From NCBI RefSeq assembly GCF_017876625.1, contig NZ_JAGIOH010000001.1, positions 4,113,501 to 4,177,500 on the forward strand: a DNA stretch of 64,000 bases. Direction: 5' to 3'. Below the pieces are notes generated by a model. That model was not told the DNA's origin and did no database searches. It saw only the letters and a program-made list of their open reading frames with translations. The position numbers and the translations under genes are program-made. How positions within the stretch are numbered: position 1 is the stretch's first letter; each line of letters opens with the position of its first letter. The DNA is from Streptomyces syringium. GTDB taxonomy: Bacteria > Actinomycetota > Actinomycetes > Streptomycetales > Streptomycetaceae. This document shows, in pieces, positions 1 through 8,123 of this stretch.

Positions 1-526
1 GCATCCGGTTGTACCGTTCGGCCATCATCACGTCCAGCCGGGTCTGCAGCCCGGGACGGCCGAAGCCCAGGTCGCGGGGGAGCTGGCGGGCCGGCAGGCC
101 GCCCTCGACGACGGCCAGCACACCACCGGGCTCGAGGAGCCCGGCCAGCCGGTCCAGCGCGCCCTGCTGGTCACCGACGTGGTGCACGACCTGCCCCGAC
201 CACACCAGGTCCGCCGTGCCCAGGTCGGCGAGGCCCTCCGGGAAGTCGGCCACCTGTGTGCGCAGCCGGACCCCGAGCCGCTCGGCCCGTTCCCCGGCGC
301 GGGCCAGCAGCTCCGGTGACCCGTCCACGGCGGTGACCTCGGCCTGCGGGAAGCGTGCGGCCATCCGGCAGGCCGCGACCCCGGGGCCGCTGCCGATGTC
401 CAGGATCCGCCGAGGCGCGAGGTCCCCCAGCTCCTCCAGGGCCTGGCGTACGTAGGGGCTGTGGGTCTCGCCCTCGAGTTCCAGCAGATCGGCCATCGCG
501 GCCCAGTCGAAGTCCTTGTCGCTCAT
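1..526 (-). CDS. SAM-dependent methyltransferase (3' end outside window)
   Basis: A reading frame starts at ATG 526 and stays open to the left edge, so the C terminus is missing. The translation contains the class I methyltransferase motif I, DIGSGPGVAA, near residue 42. An acidic beta2 end (AVDGSPELL) follows, then a VWSGQVVHHV stretch typical of motif IV. These place it in the Rossmann-fold SAM-dependent methyltransferases. The substrate cannot be read from sequence. It is divergent from the XRE-cupin gene, with about 105 bp between the start codons, so that regulator could control it. The family call is solid; the function is open. Confidence 0.85.
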   Translation of the reverse strand, partial: MSDKDFDWAAMADLLELEGETHSPYVRQALEELGDLAPRRILDIGSGPGVAACRMAARFPQAEVTAVDGSPELLARAGERAERLGVRLRTQVADFPEGLADLGTADLVWSGQVVHHVGDQQGALDRLAGLLEPGGVLAVVEGGLPARQLPRDLGFGRPGLQTRLDVMMAERYNRM

Positions 527-596
527 CGCGCGTACTCCTCAGCTCTTCCTCGGTCATGTCCGGCTCGCGACCGACTCTGCGCCCCGTCCCGCGCGA

Positions 597-631
597 TTGA
601 CAAACCTTGTTGCCATTCCTGCAATAGGGGA
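597..631 (+). promoter_or_regulatory. Candidate promoter giving a leaderless transcript
   Basis: TTGACA at 597-602 is a perfect -35 box. After a 17-nt spacer comes TGCAAT at 620-625, an acceptable -10. Transcription would start at or within a base or two of the ATG at 632. The mRNA of the XRE-cupin gene would then be leaderless, which is common in Streptomyces. An AGGGG lies only 1-2 nt before the ATG, too close to act as a ribosome binding site. Confidence 0.5.
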
Positions 632-1198
632 ATGGAAGACGTGCTCGCCGCCGTTGGTACGCGGCTCAAACACATCCGCCGGCAGCGCAACTGCACCCTC
701 GCGGCGCTGTCGCAGACCACCGGCATCTCCGTCAGCACCCTGTCCCGGCTGGAGTCCGGGCAGCGGAAGCCGAGCCTGGAGCTGCTGCTGCCGATCGCGC
801 ACGCCCACCAGGTGCCGCTGGACGAGCTGGTCGGCGCGCCGCCCGTCGGCGACCCGCGCGTGAGGCTGAAGCCGATCCGGCGCGGTGACTCGACCGTGGT
901 GCCGCTGACCCGGCAGCCGGGCGGGCTCCAGGCGTTCAAGATGGTCATCGCCGCCACCCGCAGCACGCCCGAGCCGCGCACGCACGAGGGGTACGAATGG
1001 CTCTACGTACTCAGCGGGAAGCTGCGGCTCGTGCTCGCCGAGCACGACACCGTGCTCACGGCGGGGGAGGTCGCGGAGTTCGACACCCGGCTGCCGCACT
1101 GGTTCGGGAGCGCCGGGGAGGCGCCGGTGGAGATCATCAGCCTGTTCGGGCCGCAGGGCGAACGGATGCACGTCCGCGCGAAGCCCCACGGCGGCTGA
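632..1198 (+). CDS. XRE-family transcriptional regulator with C-terminal cupin domain
   Basis: 188 aa. Residues 8-65 form an XRE helix-turn-helix (TLAALSQTTGISVSTLSRLE). Residues about 105-180 form a double-stranded beta-helix cupin with HEGYEWLYVLSGKLRL and a later RLPHWFG. This HTH-cupin layout belongs to the SutR/PuuR-like regulators, in which the cupin is thought to sense a small molecule. The ATG at 632 is preferred over upstream in-frame codons because it begins the conserved HTH lead-in and follows a good promoter. It is divergent from the methyltransferase gene and probably acts there, on itself, or both (inference). Confidence 0.88.
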   Translation: MEDVLAAVGTRLKHIRRQRNCTLAALSQTTGISVSTLSRLESGQRKPSLELLLPIAHAHQVPLDELVGAPPVGDPRVRLKPIRRGDSTVVPLTRQPGGLQAFKMVIAATRSTPEPRTHEGYEWLYVLSGKLRLVLAEHDTVLTAGEVAEFDTRLPHWFGSAGEAPVEIISLFGPQGERMHVRAKPHGG

Positions 1199-1375
1199 CG
1201 GCCGGTCGTCGCGGCGCGCGGCCCCGGCCGTCGCCGCGCTGAGGCCCCCGGCCAGGGAGTTGGGGCGTCCGGGGGATACGGCCGCCGCGCCGCGCCCCGC
1301 CGGTGATCGCGAGCCATACCCTCAAAGCGCCCATTTCGGGCCCTCGCGCATCACCACACCACCGGTGGAGTCCGT

Positions 1376-2983
1376 ATGTCACCAGCCGCCACGCGACGCC
1401 GGAGCCGACGGCGCGTCCTCAGCACCCTGAGCCTCCTGCTGGCCGGCAGCATCACCGCGACCGGCCTCGCCCAGGCGACGCCCGCCCCGTCGGGGAAGCA
1501 CCACGACCTCGACCCCCGCATCTCCTCGATCATGGACAAGCCCGCGTACCGGCACGCCCGGTGGGGGCTGTTCCAGCAGGACCCGGAGAGCGGCGAGGTG
1601 ACGCACTCCCGCAACGCCGACCAGTTCTTCATCCCCGGCTCCGCCGCCAAGCTCTTCAGCGTCAGCGGCGCCTGGAGCACCCTCGGCGGCGGTCACCGCT
1701 TCGTCACACCGGTGCGCGCCGTCGGCAAACGCCGGGGATCGACCCTCAAGGGCGACCTGGACCTGGTCGCCCAGGGCGATCTGACCCTCGGCGGCAGAAC
1801 GCGCGCGAACGGCAGCGTCGCCTACACCGACATCGACCACACCTACGCCAATGACGTTCCCGGCGCGACGCTCACCCCGCAGAATCCGCTGGCCGGCATC
1901 AACCGACTGGCCCGTCAGGTGCGCGCCTCGGGCATCAGGCACGTCGACGGCGATGTGGTCGTCGATCCCCGGCTGTTCCGCCCCGATGCCACGCTCGACC
2001 CGACGCCCAGGCCGCTGATCATCAATGACAACGTCATCGATCTGCTGACCACTCCGGGCCGCCGCGCCGGTCAGCCCGCCCGTCTCGACTGGCGTCCGAA
2101 GGTCGCGCCCTACCGCGTGACGTCCACCGTCAGGACGGTGGCGGCGGGTAAACCCACCGACATCAAGGTGCGGACCTCCGCCGACGGCACCCGCATCCGG
2201 CTGTCCGGCACCATCGCCGCCCGCTCCGCCCCGGTCCTGCGGGTGTCGGACATCGAGGACCCGAACGCCTTCGGCCGGACCGCCCTGATCCAGGCGCTGG
2301 AGAGGGCCGGGGTGCAGGTCCGCGCGAAGACCGTCGGGCCCAACCCGACGGGCAGACTGCCGCACTCCTACCGGGGCGCGCCCAAGGTGGCCCGGTACAC
2401 CTCCCCGCCCTTCGCGCAGTACGCCAGGCTCATCTTCAAGGTCAGCCACAACCTCGGGGCAAACCTCGGGATCTGTCTGATGGCCGTCCACGCGGGAAGC
2501 CGCGACTGCCAGGACGGATTCCCCGTCCTCGCGAAGTTCCTGGACCGCGCCCACGTGGACCGCAAGGCGGTGCAACTGGCCGACGGCCGGGGCGGAAACC
2601 CCAACGACCGCGCCACGCCCCGCGCGCTCGCGCAGATCCTGACGTACTGGCAGCACACGTCCCAAGCGAGGCGGTTCCGCGAGGCGCTGCCCGTCCTGGG
2701 CGTCGACGGGTCCCTCGCGGACAACTGCCGGCGCTGCCCCGCCCGGGGCAAGGTCTTCGCCAAGCCGGGCACCTTCGCGGGCGCCGACGAGCTGAACAAC
2801 CGCCTGGCCGTGGGCGGGGACACCCTTGCCGGGTATCTAGAGACGAGCCCGGGGCACTACGACGTGTTCTTCGTCGGGGCGAACGGCGCCTCGGCCCGCG
2901 ACATCCAGGGCCTCCTGGGCATCCTGAACGACATGGCCGACATCGCCGCGTACCTCCAGCGGAACGCGGCGAGACGGCGCTGA
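1376..2983 (+). CDS. dacB: D-alanyl-D-alanine carboxypeptidase/endopeptidase (PBP4-type, S13 family)
   Basis: 535 aa. An Arg-rich N terminus and hydrophobic stretch (about residues 14-34) ending near AQA form a signal peptide, so the protein is exported. The penicillin-binding motifs are SAAK at 89-92 and SHN at 357-359. The third box is KPG at 463-465, where most family members have KTG. The region between boxes 1 and 2 is long, as expected for the class C PBP4 family, which trims peptidoglycan stem peptides and cross-links. The start has a GGTGGAG ribosome site about 7 nt upstream. It is convergent with the PH-domain gene; a perfect hairpin separates them. The gene symbol follows the E. coli family name. 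Confidence 0.88.
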   Translation: MSPAATRRRSRRRVLSTLSLLLAGSITATGLAQATPAPSGKHHDLDPRISSIMDKPAYRHARWGLFQQDPESGEVTHSRNADQFFIPGSAAKLFSVSGAWSTLGGGHRFVTPVRAVGKRRGSTLKGDLDLVAQGDLTLGGRTRANGSVAYTDIDHTYANDVPGATLTPQNPLAGINRLARQVRASGIRHVDGDVVVDPRLFRPDATLDPTPRPLIINDNVIDLLTTPGRRAGQPARLDWRPKVAPYRVTSTVRTVAAGKPTDIKVRTSADGTRIRLSGTIAARSAPVLRVSDIEDPNAFGRTALIQALERAGVQVRAKTVGPNPTGRLPHSYRGAPKVARYTSPPFAQYARLIFKVSHNLGANLGICLMAVHAGSRDCQDGFPVLAKFLDRAHVDRKAVQLADGRGGNPNDRATPRALAQILTYWQHTSQARRFREALPVLGVDGSLADNCRRCPARGKVFAKPGTFAGADELNNRLAVGGDTLAGYLETSPGHYDVFFVGANGASARDIQGLLGILNDMADIAAYLQRNAARRR

Positions 2984-3007
2984 GTGGTTGGGAGGCGCTG
3001 AGCGACT

Positions 3008-3039
3008 GGTGGTGTCGAGCCCCGCGGCTCGACACCACC
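3008..3039. terminator. Bidirectional hairpin terminator
   Basis: A perfect 14-bp inverted repeat (arms 3008-3021 and 3026-3039, loop CCGC) sits exactly between the convergent carboxypeptidase and PH-domain genes. It has no strong U tract, which is normal for Streptomyces terminators. Confidence 0.8.
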
Positions 3040-3046
3040 CACCCGG

Positions 3047-3412
3047 CTACCGCGCCACGAACTGCGTCAGGATGGCCTGCACCTCGTAGATGTCGACGCC
3101 CTTGGTGAAGGTCTTCTGGATCGGCGTGGGGCTGCCGGAGAGCCAGATCTTGAGCTCCGCGTCGAGATCGAAGTGACCGGCGGTCTCCACCGCGAAGTGC
3201 GTGATGCTCCGGTACGGGATGGAGTGGTACTCCACCTTCTTGCCGGTGATCCCCTGCTTGTCGACGAGGACGAGCCGGCGGTCGGTGAAGAGCATGGTGT
3301 CGCGAATCAGCAGGTAGGCGGCGTGCACCTGCTCGCCGTGCCCCAGCAGCCGCGCGTAGTCCTGCTGCGCCGACACCGGATCGACGGTGTGCGCGTTTCC
3401 GAACAGACCCAT
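3047..3412 (-). CDS. PH domain-containing protein (bacterial PH, YvbH-like)
   Basis: 121 aa starting at ATG 3412. The sequence fits the bacterial pleckstrin-homology-like family, with FTDRRLVLVDKQGITGKKVEYHSIPY followed by an IYEVQAILTQ helix at the end. Members fold as a PH barrel and can form rings; their cellular role is poorly known. No signal peptide or membrane segment is visible. It probably has its own promoter in the gap to the MFS gene. Confidence 0.8.
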   Translation of the reverse strand: MGLFGNAHTVDPVSAQQDYARLLGHGEQVHAAYLLIRDTMLFTDRRLVLVDKQGITGKKVEYHSIPYRSITHFAVETAGHFDLDAELKIWLSGSPTPIQKTFTKGVDIYEVQAILTQFVAR

Positions 3413-3511
3413 GTCGGCCCCCCATTTATCGAACTCGACTGTCTCAACACTGTATAGGGCGCTTAGCGCGGAGGGTCCCCCGCGCCGAAGCGTGCTGCCC
3501 GGCAGCGGTGT

Positions 3512-4942
3512 TCACCGTGCCACGGACACCTCGGCGCGCTCGGTGGTGGTGCCGGACGCGACCTCCCGGCCGCCCGCCCGGGACCGCAGCCCGAAGGCGC
3601 CGACGAGCGCGGCCAGCAGGGCCGCGGCGAGCGGGACGACGAGCGCGGCGTGATAGCCGTCGAGCAGGGCCGCGGGCGCGTCCGAGTCGGTGGCGGCGAC
3701 GTTCACCGCGGTGACGGCGGAGAGGCCCAGCGCCGCGCCGAACTGGAAGGAGGTGTAGAGCAGACCGCCGGCCAGCCCCTGTTCCTCCTCCTTGACGCCA
3801 TCGGTGGCCACGATGGTCAGTGGCCCGTACGTCAGCGCGAAGGCCAGCCCGAGGACGATCAGGCTCGGGAACATCGCCGGATACGTCCAGTCGGCGCCGA
3901 CCGGCAGGAACAGCGCGTACGACAGCGCCGCCAGCAGCAGCCCGCCGAAGATCACCCGGGCGTTGCCGAACCGGTCGACCAGCTTGGGCGTGAGGGTGGG
4001 CGAGAGGACCGCGTCGATGCCGATGATGATCATCGCGAAGCTCGTTTGAAGCGTCGACCAGCCGCGCAGCTCCCGCAGATACAGCACCACCAGGAACTGG
4101 AAGCCGAAGAACCCGGCGGCGAAGAGCAGCCCGACGAGGTTGGCGCGGACCAGGGAGCCGGAGCGGAACACACCGAGGCGTACGAGCGGTGAGGACGAGC
4201 GCCGTTCGACGGCAACGAAGGCGGCCAGGGAGACCAGGCCCGCACCGAGCGTGCCGAGGGTCCAGCCGACACCGGTGTGGGTGGCCCGCTCGACGCCGAG
4301 GACGAGCAGCACGACGGCGGCCGTGACGGTGGCCCCGCCCAGCAGGTCGACGCCCTGCCCGGTCCGCTCGGGGCGCGGTGACTTCGGTACGAGCGCGAGC
4401 GCGGTGACGAGGATCAGGAAGGACAGTGCGACCGGTGCGAAGAAGACCCACCGCCACCCGACGGAGGTGAGCAGCCCGCCGACGACCAGGCCGATCGAGA
4501 AGCCGCCCGCCGCGGTGCCGGAGTAGATGAACAGGGCCCTGTTGCGCTGCGGCCCCTCCTCGAAGCTCGTGGTGATGACGGACAGCCCGGCCGGGGTCAT
4601 GAAGGCGGCGGCGACGCCGGTGACGAACCGGGCGACGATCAGCATCCAGCCCTCGGTGGCGAGCCCGCCGAGCCCGGAGAACAGCAGGAAGACGGTGAGC
4701 CAGAGGACGAACATCCGGCGGCGGCCGAAGAGATCCGCCGCCCGGCCGCCCAGCAGCATGAAGCCGCCGTAACCGAGGACGTAGGCGCTCATGACCCACT
4801 GGAGCTCGCCGGTGGACATGCCGAGATCGGCACGGATGGACGGCAGGGCCACATTGAGCATGGCCACGTCGATGCCCTCCAGAAAGATGGCGCCGCACAG
4901 GACGAACAGCACGCCCCGGCTGCGCGGGCTCAGCGCACTCAT
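3512..4942 (-). CDS. MFS multidrug efflux transporter (DHA2-like)
   Basis: 476 aa from ATG 4942, which follows a GAGGAATT ribosome site; an in-frame upstream start at 5026 lacks one. The N-terminal segment has the major-facilitator opening GVLFVLCGAIFLEGIDVAMLNVALP, and motif A-like GGRAADLFGRRR lies near residue 75. About fourteen hydrophobic segments can be counted, as in DHA2 drug/proton antiporters of the EmrB/QacA type. It is divergent from a LysR gene, the usual arrangement for a regulator of efflux. A GGTGGTG/CACCACC inverted repeat (4954-4985) lies just upstream of the start and may form a leader hairpin. The substrate is unknown. Confidence 0.85.
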   Translation of the reverse strand: MSALSPRSRGVLFVLCGAIFLEGIDVAMLNVALPSIRADLGMSTGELQWVMSAYVLGYGGFMLLGGRAADLFGRRRMFVLWLTVFLLFSGLGGLATEGWMLIVARFVTGVAAAFMTPAGLSVITTSFEEGPQRNRALFIYSGTAAGGFSIGLVVGGLLTSVGWRWVFFAPVALSFLILVTALALVPKSPRPERTGQGVDLLGGATVTAAVVLLVLGVERATHTGVGWTLGTLGAGLVSLAAFVAVERRSSSPLVRLGVFRSGSLVRANLVGLLFAAGFFGFQFLVVLYLRELRGWSTLQTSFAMIIIGIDAVLSPTLTPKLVDRFGNARVIFGGLLLAALSYALFLPVGADWTYPAMFPSLIVLGLAFALTYGPLTIVATDGVKEEEQGLAGGLLYTSFQFGAALGLSAVTAVNVAATDSDAPAALLDGYHAALVVPLAAALLAALVGAFGLRSRAGGREVASGTTTERAEVSVAR

Positions 4943-5073
4943 CTGAATTCCTCGGTGGTGTGGGGAAGCGGTCGGTTCCACCACCCTCGACCAGGCGCCA
5001 CGGGGGAACAACGGCGAAGATCGCAACGTTCGTTCAGCCGGGCTTACCGATCCGTAGGCCGGAGGGGGCGGCC

Positions 5074-5964
5074 GTGGAACGCGATGAACTCGAGTGCTTT
5101 CTGATCCTCGCCGAGGAGCTGCACTTCGGCCGCACGGCCGACCGTATGCGGCTGTCCCGGGCCAGGGTGAGCCAGCTCGTCCAGCGCTTGGAACGCCGCG
5201 TCGGCGCCCTGCTGTTCGACCGCACGAGCCGCCGCGTGGCCCTCACCGTCCTCGGTCGGCAACTGCGCGACGACCTCGAACCGCACCACCGCGCGATCGA
5301 GGCCGCCGTCTCCCGCGCCACCGCGACCGCACGCGGCATCGACGGGGTGCTGCACGTCGGTTTCTCCACCCCGCCGGCCGGGGAGATCGTGCTGAAGGCG
5401 GCGGAGGCACTGCACACAAGCCACCCCGGGCTGGCCGTGGAGATCTGCGAAGTGCCGCTGTCGGACCCGTACGGGCAGCTGCGAAAGGGCGAGTTCGACG
5501 TGCAGCTCACCGAGTTCCCGGTGCGCGAGCACGACCTGGGGGAGGGGCCCGCCCTGCTCACGGAGGAGCGCGTGCTCGCGATCGCCGCGGGCCACCCGCT
5601 GTCCGCGCGCGCGGCGGTGTCGCTGGAGGACCTGTCCGCCGTGCCGCTGCTGACCGTCGCCGGCGAAGTCCCGGACTACTGGCTGGAACAGCACGCCCCG
5701 ACGCACACGCCCGGCGGCCGGCCGATCGCCCGTGGCCCGGCCGTCACCAACATGCAGGAAGCGCTCACGCTCGTCGCGGGCGGCAAGGGCGCCCTGCTGG
5801 CGGCGGCACACACCGCCACGTACCACGCCCGGCCCGGCGTCGCCTACGTCCCGTTCGCGGACGCCGAGCCCATCGGCTACGGCCTGGTGTGGCGGGCCGC
5901 GGACCATACGACCGCGGTCCGGGCCTTCGCCCGAGCGGCGCTGAAGGCGGTGACGGGGGCGTAG
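5074..5964 (+). CDS. LysR-family transcriptional regulator
   Basis: 296 aa from GTG 5074, preceded by GGAGGGGG at 5061-5068. The N-terminal winged HTH is clear: ELECFLILAEELHFGRTADRM followed by SRARVSQLVQRLERRVGALLFDR. The C-terminal part is the periplasmic-binding-like effector domain that begins around GVLHVGFSTPPAGE. It is divergent from the MFS transporter with 131 bp between start codons, so control of that transporter is the natural inference. Confidence 0.9.
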   Translation: MERDELECFLILAEELHFGRTADRMRLSRARVSQLVQRLERRVGALLFDRTSRRVALTVLGRQLRDDLEPHHRAIEAAVSRATATARGIDGVLHVGFSTPPAGEIVLKAAEALHTSHPGLAVEICEVPLSDPYGQLRKGEFDVQLTEFPVREHDLGEGPALLTEERVLAIAAGHPLSARAAVSLEDLSAVPLLTVAGEVPDYWLEQHAPTHTPGGRPIARGPAVTNMQEALTLVAGGKGALLAAAHTATYHARPGVAYVPFADAEPIGYGLVWRAADHTTAVRAFARAALKAVTGA

Positions 5965-6000
5965 CGCGGGGGCCCGGACCCGGGCCGGGCCCCCGGTGCC

Positions 6001-6393
6001 TCAGGCGTCGGGGGAGGCCTGGACCCATTCGACGAGCTGAATGACGACGCCGTTGGGGTCGGTCATCTGGAACAGGCGCTCGCCCCACGGCTCTTCGCGC
6101 AGCGGCATGGTGATGGGCGCGCCCTCGCTCCGCAGGCGCTCCTCCTCCGCCGCGAGACCGGTGACCGTGAAGGCGACGATCAGCCCGGACGCGTGCTGGT
6201 CGCGCTGCTCGGCCGGGAGGACCTCCGTGCCCCGGCGGAGCAGGACGATGTCGACGGCCGCGTCGTCACGGGTCAGGGACGCGAAGCCGTCGTCGGCCAT
6301 GGCCACCCGGTAGCCGAGGTGGGTGGTGAAGAAGTCACGGGAGGCGTCCACATCGGCGACGGTCAGGGAAAGGGTGGAGACGGAGACGTTCAC
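6001..6393 (-). CDS. VOC-fold protein (glyoxalase/bleomycin-resistance family)
   Basis: 130 aa. The betaalphabetabetabeta pattern of the vicinal-oxygen-chelate fold is readable: VSTLSLTVADVDASRDFF at the start and MTDPNGVVIQLVEW at the end. The terminal PNG...Q.VEW is the usual metal-site strand region. Members include metal-dependent enzymes and small-molecule binders; the substrate here is unknown. A small gene of the same strand and a divergent TetR gene lie upstream, and repeated sequences between them look like operators, so TetR control is likely. Confidence 0.85.
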   Translation of the reverse strand: MNVSVSTLSLTVADVDASRDFFTTHLGYRVAMADDGFASLTRDDAAVDIVLLRRGTEVLPAEQRDQHASGLIVAFTVTGLAAEEERLRSEGAPITMPLREEPWGERLFQMTDPNGVVIQLVEWVQASPDA

Positions 6394-6443
6394 GGCAGCT
6401 CCTCGGCGGGGTTTGGGAAAGTGCGGGGGCGGGGGCGGGGGCG

Positions 6444-6593
6444 TCAGTAGGTGCGGCGCGGTGCCTGGTGCTGCGTACGGACGACCGTCCGGCGGCCGGT
6501 GCGGGGCAGCTCGCGGGTCGGGCGGCGGGTGGTGGCGGAGTTCGGGCCGGCGCCCTGGGCGGCGGCGAGCTTGGCGGTGTCGGTCTTTCGCAT
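6444..6593 (-). CDS. Small basic protein of unknown function
   Basis: 49 aa from ATG 6593, preceded by GGAAGAGAG at a suitable distance. An upstream in-frame ATG at 6656 would add 21 residues but lies inside the putative operator. The protein is rich in Arg, Thr and Pro (TRRPTRELPRTGRRTVVRTQ) and I do not recognise it. It sits between the VOC gene and the divergent TetR gene. It may be the first gene of the TetR-controlled unit, or a non-coding open frame. Confidence 0.4.
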   Translation of the reverse strand: MRKTDTAKLAAAQGAGPNSATTRRPTRELPRTGRRTVVRTQHQAPRRTY

Positions 6594-6630
6594 ACGGACT
6601 CTCTTCCGTGAGGATTTCGCCGAGGCGATT

Positions 6631-6698
6631 TTTGCAACGGACGTAACTTTACGCACGGCGCAGAAGATCCGTCAAGCATAAATTTGCTACGGGGGTAA
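6631..6698. promoter_or_regulatory. Repeated TetR-type operator region
   Basis: Two 16-nt direct repeats, 6631-6646 and 6683-6698, share the pattern TTTGC(A/T)ACGG(A/G)(C/G)GTAA (13 of 16 identical). The first overlaps a perfect short dyad CGTAA-CT-TTACG at 6642-6653. They occupy the intergenic region upstream of the divergent TetR gene and the small/VOC gene unit, where an autorepressor would bind. That binding is inferred. Confidence 0.5.
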
Positions 6699-6707
6699 GA
6701 TTGCCCC

Positions 6708-7349
6708 ATGGGTATCGAGACACCGGGGCTCCGTGAGTCCAAGAAGCAGGAGACCAGGCAGCTGATCTCCGACCACGCCACGCGGCTCTTCATCGAGGAG
6801 GGCTTCGAGCGGACGACCATCGCCGAGATCGCCGCTGCGGCCCGGGTCGCCAAGAAGACGGTCACCAACTACTTCCCGCGCAAGGAGGACCTGGCTCTCG
6901 ACCACCACGAGGAATTCACCGCGAGCCTGGCCCGCGCCGTCGCCGGCCGAGCCGACGGCGAGTCCGCCCTCGCCGCGCTGCGCCGGGAGTTCGACGCCGC
7001 GCTCGGCCGGCGCGACCCCGTCGCGGGCTTCGCCGGCCCGGAGTTCGCCCGCATGATCGCCGACAGTCCCACCCTCACCGCCCGGCTGCGCGACCTCCAC
7101 GACCAGCGGGAGGAGGCCCTCGCCGCCATCCTCGCGGAGGCCGCTCCCGACGCGGGCTCGGCCATCGCCGCCCGCGCCGCCGCGGCCCTTCTCGCGGCCG
7201 CTCAGCGTCTGCTGTTCCAGCGCATCCAGGAGCTCACCCTGGCCGGCCACTCCAACGACAGCATCGCCGCCACGGTGGCCCCGGAGGCGGCGCACGTCTT
7301 CGACCTCCTCGCCGGCTCCCTCGGCGACTTCCCCGCCGCGACGGCCTGA
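6708..7349 (+). CDS. TetR/AcrR-family transcriptional regulator
   Basis: 213 aa. A TetR N-terminal helix-turn-helix covers about residues 18-62 (TTIAEIAAAARVAKKTVTNYFPRKEDL). The C-terminal part is all-helical and variable, as in ligand-binding TetR domains. The ATG at 6708 lies shortly after GGGGG. It is divergent from the small/VOC unit, and two operator-like repeats fall in the shared intergenic space, so autoregulation plus control of the VOC gene is likely. The ligand is unknown. Confidence 0.9.
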   Translation: MGIETPGLRESKKQETRQLISDHATRLFIEEGFERTTIAEIAAAARVAKKTVTNYFPRKEDLALDHHEEFTASLARAVAGRADGESALAALRREFDAALGRRDPVAGFAGPEFARMIADSPTLTARLRDLHDQREEALAAILAEAAPDAGSAIAARAAAALLAAAQRLLFQRIQELTLAGHSNDSIAATVAPEAAHVFDLLAGSLGDFPAATA

Positions 7350-7389
7350 CGGCGGCTGCCCGGGAACGGGCAAGCAGGGCAAGCACGAA

Positions 7390-7417
7390 GGCCCCGGCCG
7401 GGTTTCCGGTCAGGGCC
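7390..7417. terminator. Hairpin terminator between convergent genes
   Basis: A GC-rich stem (arms about 7390-7401 and 7406-7417, one mismatch and one G-T pair, loop GTTT) lies between the TetR gene ending at 7349 and the convergent membrane-protein gene ending at 7451. Confidence 0.6.
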
Positions 7418-7450
7418 CGAGGTCGGTCGCTGCGGCAGCGGGCGGCGGTG

Positions 7451-7969
7451 TCAGACAAGGGCCGCGCCGGTCAGTGCGAGGGCGGAGCCGGCGAAGACGA
7501 CCGTGTGACGGACGTTCTGCAGGACGCGGGTCCAGGCGGGGAAGGCGCCCTCCGCGGCCTTGAGGAAGGCCGCGACGTCGACCCGCAGCAGCTCGGGGTC
7601 GCCCTTGCGGCGGAAGGCGGCCTGGACGGACTTCACGGCGCCGAGCTGGCTCTGCAGGATGGCGAGGTTCGCCAGGAGCGCGATCGAGGAGAAGACCCAG
7701 GTCAGGGTCGTGCCCCAGGGGTTGCCGGCCAGGTTGAGGACGGCGGTGGTGAGCGCGGCGGCAGCGAAGCTCCCGGGCGCCCACCACTCGTGGCCGCTCG
7801 CGTCGAAGCGCAGCCTGTTCTCCTCCAGGACGGCCGGGCGGATGCCCTGGCGCTCCAGCTCCGCGACGGCCGCCGCCTTGGCGACGCCGCCGAAGCGGTG
7901 CCGCAGGAGCGGGATGGAGGCGAAGGCGGCGGCGACGAGGATCTGGGCGACGGCGGTGAGCGTGTTCAC
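7451..7969 (-). CDS. Integral membrane protein of unknown function
   Basis: 172 aa. Hydrophobic segments can be seen at about residues 4-20, 68-85, 88-110 and 150-170, so it is probably a four-helix membrane protein. I do not recognise a characterised family. Its start lies about 40 bp from a perfect 23-nt dyad (8007-8029) of the operator type repeated around the neighbouring TetR gene. It is therefore likely repressed by that TetR, together with the serine hydrolase gene downstream of it. Confidence 0.75.
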   Translation of the reverse strand: MNTLTAVAQILVAAAFASIPLLRHRFGGVAKAAAVAELERQGIRPAVLEENRLRFDASGHEWWAPGSFAAAALTTAVLNLAGNPWGTTLTWVFSSIALLANLAILQSQLGAVKSVQAAFRRKGDPELLRVDVAAFLKAAEGAFPAWTRVLQNVRHTVVFAGSALALTGAALV

Positions 7970-8006
7970 GGGGCTTCTCCTTCTCGGCGCGGTGGGGTTC
8001 CACCGA

Positions 8007-8029
8007 GGACTTGAACTTAGTTCAAGTCC
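8007..8029. promoter_or_regulatory. TetR operator O1 (perfect dyad)
   Basis: GGACTTGAAC-TTA-GTTCAAGTCC: perfect 10-bp arms with a 3-nt spacer. It lies upstream of the membrane-protein gene (minus strand) and is the best copy of a motif found six times in about 0.9 kb. Confidence 0.75.
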
Positions 8030-8052
8030 CGACGAGAAGAACTGTAGGGGCC

Positions 8053-8096
8053 GACTTGAACGGTGTGCAAGTCTCCTCCTGAACTTTGTGCAAGTC
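8053..8096. promoter_or_regulatory. TetR operators O2 and O3
   Basis: O2 is GACTTGAAC-GGT-GTGCAAGTC at 8053-8073. O3 at 8076-8096 has a weaker left arm (CTCCTGAAC) and a good right arm (GTGCAAGTC). Their centres are 23 bp apart, and O3 ends 27 bp before the TetR start codon, fitting autorepression. Confidence 0.7.
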
Positions 8097-8123
8097 CCGC
8101 CGTGGGTGACTTATCGTGAGCGC

